The position numbers and the translations under genes were made by a program. The notes under the pieces were generated by a model. It ran no database searches. It saw only the letters and a program-made list of their open reading frames with translations, and had not been told where the DNA came from. A stretch of DNA of 64,000 nt from Mesorhizobium kowhaii (GTDB lineage: Bacteria > Pseudomonadota > Alphaproteobacteria > Rhizobiales > Rhizobiaceae): NCBI RefSeq assembly GCF_003253745.1, contig NZ_MZXV01000013.1, positions 434,001-498,000 on the forward strand. The letters run 5' to 3'. Shown piece by piece: positions 60,701 to 64,000 of this stretch (within the stretch, counting starts at the first letter, position 1; every line of letters begins with the position of its first letter).

Positions 60701-60990
60701 TTGAAGGTAATGGTCAGCCCCATTGCCCCGTCGCCCGACGAATAGGACGACATGTAGAGCATGCCCTCGACGCCGTTGATCTCCTGCTCGATCGGCGTTG
60801 CCACCGTCGCTGCGACCGTCTCGGCGTCGGCGCCCGGATACTGCGCGCGAACGACGATGGTCGGCGGCGCGATCTCGGGATATTGCGCGACCGGCAGCTG
60901 GGTATAAGCGATCCCGCCGAGGATCAACAGGACGATTGAAACGACCGATGCGAAGATCGGACGGTCGACGAAGAAATGTGCGAACCTCAT
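57787..60990 (-). CDS. RND multidrug efflux transporter (AcrB/MexB type, HAE1)
   Basis: 1067 residues, M-R-F-A-H-F-F-V-D-R-P-I-F-A-S-V-V-S, the classic HAE1 start. Proton-relay G-I-V-V-D-D-A-I-V-V-V-E-N-V in TM4, P-T-A-F-I-P-G-I-S-G-Q-F-Y after it, and late G-L-A-A-K-N-A-I-L-I-V-E-F in TM10-11. It is a drug/proton antiporter spanning inner membrane and periplasm. It overlaps the adaptor gene by four bases. No outer-membrane channel follows within the window. The charged C-terminal tail (A-E-P-S-G-P-A) is dispensable in relatives. Confidence 0.95.
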   Translation of the reverse strand: MRFAHFFVDRPIFASVVSIVLLILGGIAYTQLPVAQYPEIAPPTIVVRAQYPGADAETVAATVATPIEQEINGVEGMLYMSSYSSGDGAMGLTITFKLGTDLDQAQVLVQNRVSVAEPRLPEEVRRLGITTTKSSPDLMMVVHMLSPDNTYDQLYVSNYARSQVRDILLRLDGVGDLTIFGEREYSLRIWLDPEKLSALGMTSGDVVQALRDQNVQVSGGSIGAPPTSTGTAFQYTVTTQGRFNDARDFRYVIVKSTDDGRLISLQDVARIELGAKDYVTNSYLNGKPAVALAIFQRPGTNALAAAAEIQDKMKELSRDFPKGLSYDIVYNPTEFVAESIQEVYKTILEAMLLVIIVIIVFLQSWRMAIVPIVAIPVSLIGTLAVLYAAGFSLNMLTLFGLVLAIGIVVDDAIVVVENVERNIARGLAPNPASHLTMDEVGTAVIAISLVLIAVFVPTAFIPGISGQFYLQFAITIAVSTAISAFNSLTLSPALAALLFKPHHAAAAPPRFFLARFGRALADGFNRGFDRVALWYSSIIRVLVGSWITIAAMLAVFAALICATVYMVQAVPRGFIPSLDQGYAIVVVQLPDGASLSRTDAVIQQASQIIQKTPGVDYAVAFAGFSGATFTNASNAGVIFARFKPFHERLKAGQSATQVIGNLFGSLQSIKEAFIIALPPPPIRGVGNAGGFKLQIQERNSADMRQILALANEIAGKANKTPGLTGVFTTFSASSPQFFLAIDRDKARILNVPIPNIFETLSINLGTAYVNDFNAFGRVYQVRAQADQAFRLDRADILKLKVRSATGALVPLGTLIEIRDVTGPALVQRYNMYVSVPLQGNAAPGVSTGDALALMEGITAKTLPAGTSYEWTELAYQERNTGNAAVYIFGLSVLFVFLALAAQYESWVLPFAIVLVVPLGVLAALLGVSFRGLDNNILVQIGLIVLIGLAAKNAILIVEFARQAQERGLTAAEAAVEACRLRLRPILMTAFSFILGVVPLMIATGPGAEMRQSLGTAVFSGMLGVTFVGLFLTPVFYVTLRSLFSRRKPRAEAEPSGPAEAPSETAAE

Positions 60991-62201
60991 TGCTGCAACT
61001 CGGCGGTCTCGGCCTTGGGCGGCAACGTCACCATCTCGACCTTCACCTTGGTGCCGGGCCTGGCGTGCATCAGCCCGTTCACGACGATCGTCTCGTCGCC
61101 GGTCAGGCCCTGGCGGATCACCCGGTAGCCGTCGAGAAGCGGGCCGGTGCGCACGGGCTTCGCCGACACCATCCCGGCCTCATCCACCAGGAACACGATG
61201 CGGCGATCCTGATCGGCGCCGATCGCCTCGTCGGGCACCAGCACGCCGCCATGCGGCAGCGACCCCGGCACGTTGATGCGCCCGAACATGCCTGGCTGGA
61301 GAATGCCGTCGGCGTTGGGAAAGCTTGCACGCACCCGCATGGTGCCGGTCGCGTTGTCGATCCGGTTCTCGGCAAAATCGAGCTTGCCTTTGAATACCGC
61401 CTCCGCGCGGTCGGCGACACGAACCACCACCTCGAGCCCGCCGGCGCCTTCCTGCATGCTGCCGCCACGCTCCTTCGCGTCGCGGGCGTAGCTGAAATAC
61501 AGGCGCTCGTCGACGTCGAAATAGAAGTCGATCGGATCGCGCGTAACGATGGTCGTCAGCAAGGTGGAATCCGGCTGCACGAGGTTGCCGACCGACACCA
61601 GCCGGCGGTCGATGCGGCCGGACAAGGGCGCCTTGATCTCGGTGAATTCCATGTTCAGGCTGGCCGTCGTCAGCGCAGCCGTCGCGCCCTGCATCTGCGC
61701 CTGCGCCGAAAGGTATTCCCGCCGGCGGTCGTCGACCGTCGCGGTTGAGATATTGCCGGTCTTGGCGAGTTCGTCGGCGCGATCCAGCTGCATCTTGGAG
61801 AATTCGAGCAGACTCTTGGCGACGTCCAATTGCGATTTGGCGGCATCATAAGCCGCCTGGTACGGACGCTGGTCGATGGTGAAGAGCAGGTCGCCCTTGT
61901 TGACCAGTGCGCCGTCCTGGAAGCTGACCTTGTCCAGATAGCCGCTGACGCGCGAACGGATGGCGACCTGGTCGACGGCTTCGAAGCGCCCGACGAACTC
62001 GTCGTCTTCGACGATTTCACGGACCACCGGCTTGGCCGCCGTCACCACGGGTAGCTGCTGGTCCTGCGCAAACGCAGTGCTGCTGAAAGCCGCGCCGAGC
62101 AGGAATGCCGCCGACACGGCGGCGCGGGCAAGCCAGCCGGCCGATCGACGGGGTCGCGCGCCCGCGTCGCGATGCAATTGCCCATTCTCTGGGGTGTCCA
62201 T
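60987..62201 (-). CDS. RND periplasmic adaptor (membrane fusion protein)
   Basis: 404 residues from the ATG at 62201 (M-D-T-P-E-N-G-Q-L-H); longer frames upstream lack support. An N-terminal basic stretch and signal (A-A-V-S-A-A-F-L-L-G-A-A, cleavage near A-F-A) come first. Then the lipoyl half-motif V-S-G-Y-L-D-K-V-S-F-Q-D-G-A-L-V, a coiled-coil hairpin, and the second half A-P-L-S-G-R-I-D. It ends close to the pump start, with a four-base overlap, so pump and adaptor are one transcription unit. Confidence 0.93.
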   Translation of the reverse strand: MDTPENGQLHRDAGARPRRSAGWLARAAVSAAFLLGAAFSSTAFAQDQQLPVVTAAKPVVREIVEDDEFVGRFEAVDQVAIRSRVSGYLDKVSFQDGALVNKGDLLFTIDQRPYQAAYDAAKSQLDVAKSLLEFSKMQLDRADELAKTGNISTATVDDRRREYLSAQAQMQGATAALTTASLNMEFTEIKAPLSGRIDRRLVSVGNLVQPDSTLLTTIVTRDPIDFYFDVDERLYFSYARDAKERGGSMQEGAGGLEVVVRVADRAEAVFKGKLDFAENRIDNATGTMRVRASFPNADGILQPGMFGRINVPGSLPHGGVLVPDEAIGADQDRRIVFLVDEAGMVSAKPVRTGPLLDGYRVIRQGLTGDETIVVNGLMHARPGTKVKVEMVTLPPKAETAELQQ

Positions 62202-62409
62202 TTGCGTCCTCGCTCGCTGGACCCGGAGGTTGGTTGATCCGCTTCTACGCTCAGGCTTCTCGTCGAGATCAGAGCACTGCAGTGTTGTGCATGGCAACAG
62301 GATCATTTTCCATATGGGCTGAAATGTCCACCCTGTGGCTGCCCCGCCACCGGGCTAAAGCCAGTCGCGATTTAAAGGATTCAGGATTCCTTTGATGGAC
62401 GGTTTATGA

Positions 62410-63084
62410 TCATTGTTCGTAGACAAGGCCTTTGCGCCGCAGGCGTTCGCGCATGTCGTTGACGTCGAGGCTCAACTTGCCCGCGGCGTAGAGGCTTCGC
62501 TTTTCTTCTTCCATCGCCTCGCGCTTGCGGGCGATTTCGAGGATCTTTGCAGCGGTTTCGCGCGGCACCACGCACACGCCGTCGTCATCGGCTACGATCA
62601 CGTCGCCTGGCCGAATATGGGCGCCGGCGCAGACGATCGGCACCTGGACGTTGCCGAGCGTCTCCTTGACTGTCCCCTGTGCGCTGATCGCCCTCGACCA
62701 GACCGGAAAAGCCATGGAGCGCAGGGTCGAAACATCGCGCACGCCAGCGTCGATGATGAGGCCCCTGATGCCTTGCGCCTTGGCCGACTCGGCCAGCAGG
62801 TCACCGAAATAGCCGTCCTCGCAGGGCGAGGTCGGGGTGACGACCAGGATGTCGCCTGGCAGTGCCTGTTCCAGCGCGACGTGGATCATCCAGTTGTCGC
62901 CCGGCGCGACTTCGCAAGTCAGCGCGTTGCCGCCAATCCTGGCGCCATCATAGATGGGCCGCAGGCGGGCGGCGAGCAGGCCTGTCCGTCCCTGCGCCTC
63001 GTGAACCGTGGCCACGCCAAGCTGGCCAAGAGCCTCGCAGGTCTCGATTGGTGTGCGCTCGGTTTTCGTGACGACTCTGGCCAT
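62410..63084 (-). CDS. ligK: 4-carboxy-4-hydroxy-2-oxoadipate aldolase-like (RraA fold)
   Basis: 224 residues. Fold marks: [12 protein letters not shown] near 22-33, [12 protein letters not shown] near 76-87 with [21 protein letters not shown] near 107-116 (Arg/Asp site), [12 protein letters not shown]. The C-E-D-G-Y-F-G-D segment and C-terminal helix fit LigK/GalC aldolases, which split the adduct to pyruvate and oxaloacetate. It precedes a ligJ-like gene, which supplies its substrate. Confidence 0.85.
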   Translation of the reverse strand: MARVVTKTERTPIETCEALGQLGVATVHEAQGRTGLLAARLRPIYDGARIGGNALTCEVAPGDNWMIHVALEQALPGDILVVTPTSPCEDGYFGDLLAESAKAQGIRGLIIDAGVRDVSTLRSMAFPVWSRAISAQGTVKETLGNVQVPIVCAGAHIRPGDVIVADDDGVCVVPRETAAKILEIARKREAMEEEKRSLYAAGKLSLDVNDMRERLRRKGLVYEQ

Positions 63085-63150
63085 CGGTGTTCTCCTGGAA
63101 AGATGAGGCGCGGTGTCTGGCCCGGGCCCGAACGGTGCTCACTGGGTGGC

Positions 63151-64000
63151 CTAGCGCCCTTGCGCCTTCAGCCGCGTATCAAGCCTTGGATAGACCTTTC
63201 GGGCATTGCCTTCGAAAACGGCCTTCCGTTCGGCCTTGCCGAGCGAAAGTGCATCGATGTAGCGCCGCGTATCGTCGAAGTCGAAGCCGGTTTCCGGGTC
63301 GATGGCCTTGACCGCTCCGAGCAGTTCGGATCCGAACAGGATGTTGGCCGGACCAACGACGCGGAACAGAGTGTCGATGCCCGCCTGATGATAGACGCAG
63401 CTGTCGAAGAACACGTTGCGCAGCAGGTGCTCGCCCAGTCCGGGCCTGTCCAACATCATCGCCAGGCCGCGATAGCGTCCCCAATGATAGGGCGCCGCAC
63501 CACCGCCGTGCGGGATGATCAGCTTGAGATCGGGAAACGCGCTGAACAGGTCGCCCTGGATCAGCTGCATGAACACCGCGGTGTCCGCGTTGATGTAGTG
63601 CGCACCGGTCGTATGCAGGCATGCGCTGCAGGAGCCGGAGACATGGATCATGGCCGGTACCTGCAACTCGACCAGCTTTTCGAAGAGCGGGTACCAGTAG
63701 CGGTCGTGGATCGGCGGCGCCGACCAGAAGCCACCGGACGGATCGGGATTGAGGTTGCAGCCGACGAAGCCGAGTTCGACGACGCAGCGCTCTAGCTCGG
63801 CAAGGACCGGCTTCAGATCGCCGCTCATCGATTGCGGCAGCTGGCATACGCCAGCGAAGTTGGCTGGAAACATGTCGACGATGCGGGCGATCAAGTCGTT
63901 GGAGATGCGCGACCACTCGGCATTGTTCTCGGCGCTGCCGATATGATGGCCCATGCCCGAAGCCCGCGGCGACAGGATGGTCAGGTCCGAGCCTCGCTCG
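63151..64000 (-). CDS. ligJ: 4-oxalomesaconate hydratase-like amidohydrolase (5' end beyond window)
   Basis: At least 283 residues; the frame stays open through the right edge (before the Met at 63954 it reads E-R-G-S-D-L-T-I-L-S-P-R), so the start is outside. Amidohydrolase-2/LigJ marks: M-G-H-H-I-G-S, G-F-V-G-C-N-L-N-P-D, M-I-H-V-S-G-S-C near 103, I-I-P-H-G-G-G-A-A-P-Y-H, and N-I-L-F-G-S-E-L-L. It hydrates 4-oxalomesaconate in protocatechuate 4,5-cleavage or gallate breakdown, producing the LigK substrate. The 66-base gap to ligK suggests one operon. Confidence 0.87.
   Translation of the reverse strand, partial: ERGSDLTILSPRASGMGHHIGSAENNAEWSRISNDLIARIVDMFPANFAGVCQLPQSMSGDLKPVLAELERCVVELGFVGCNLNPDPSGGFWSAPPIHDRYWYPLFEKLVELQVPAMIHVSGSCSACLHTTGAHYINADTAVFMQLIQGDLFSAFPDLKLIIPHGGGAAPYHWGRYRGLAMMLDRPGLGEHLLRNVFFDSCVYHQAGIDTLFRVVGPANILFGSELLGAVKAIDPETGFDFDDTRRYIDALSLGKAERKAVFEGNARKVYPRLDTRLKAQGR

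Overview
The window is GC-rich and densely coded. It carries many sugar and sugar-acid ABC transporters, ROK/LacI/GntR/LysR/TetR regulators, a BKACE enzyme, RND pumps and 3-hydroxybutyrate genes. This points to a soil or plant-associated alphaproteobacterium of the Rhizobiales, most likely Mesorhizobium-like. The assignment rests on gene content and general knowledge, not on a search.

Layout. 1-9.4 kb: the end of an azlCD pair, then a leftward sugar ABC operon with a BKACE enzyme, divergent from a BadF-type sugar kinase, a SIS protein and a ROK regulator; this looks like one amino-sugar or sugar-derivative uptake unit. 9.4-16.8 kb: azoR/LysR, TetR/VOC with two clear operator copies, an arginase-family enzyme, an intact HtrA-like protease beside a relative that has lost the whole catalytic triad, a LuxR-type regulator and an HSDL2-like SDR. 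16.8-22.4 kb: a ParDE module, a truncated UPF0114 gene, a large OmpA-domain protein with 84-bp repeats, a UPF0260 protein, a small exported protein and a SIMPL-domain protein.

22.48-57.56 kb looks like two tandem genomic islands at the 3' end of a tRNA with anticodon CAU. The last 13-16 bases of the tRNA recur at 46.35 and 57.55 kb, and each copy is preceded by a homologous 97-base element end. Island 1 (about 23.8 kb) opens with a graveyard of gene fragments. It then holds a sugar-acid system (RraA-like protein, four enolase-superfamily dehydratases, MalFGK-type ABC transporter, GntR regulator), two patatin-like proteins, an RND pump, and a bdhA-adc-patatin operon with a TetR regulator. Island 2 (about 11.2 kb) is a compact L-idonate/gluconate module: LacI regulator, idnD, a 2-hydroxyacid dehydrogenase, idnO, gntK, a hydroxyisobutyrate-dehydrogenase-family reductase, a ribose-type ABC transporter and an SMP-30 lactonase. 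Its promoters carry three copies of one palindrome, ATGTTATCGATAACAT. No integrase is visible in either island.

57.8-64 kb: a second RND pump with its adaptor, then ligK- and ligJ-like genes for the lower part of the protocatechuate 4,5-cleavage (or gallate) pathway; ligJ runs off the right edge.
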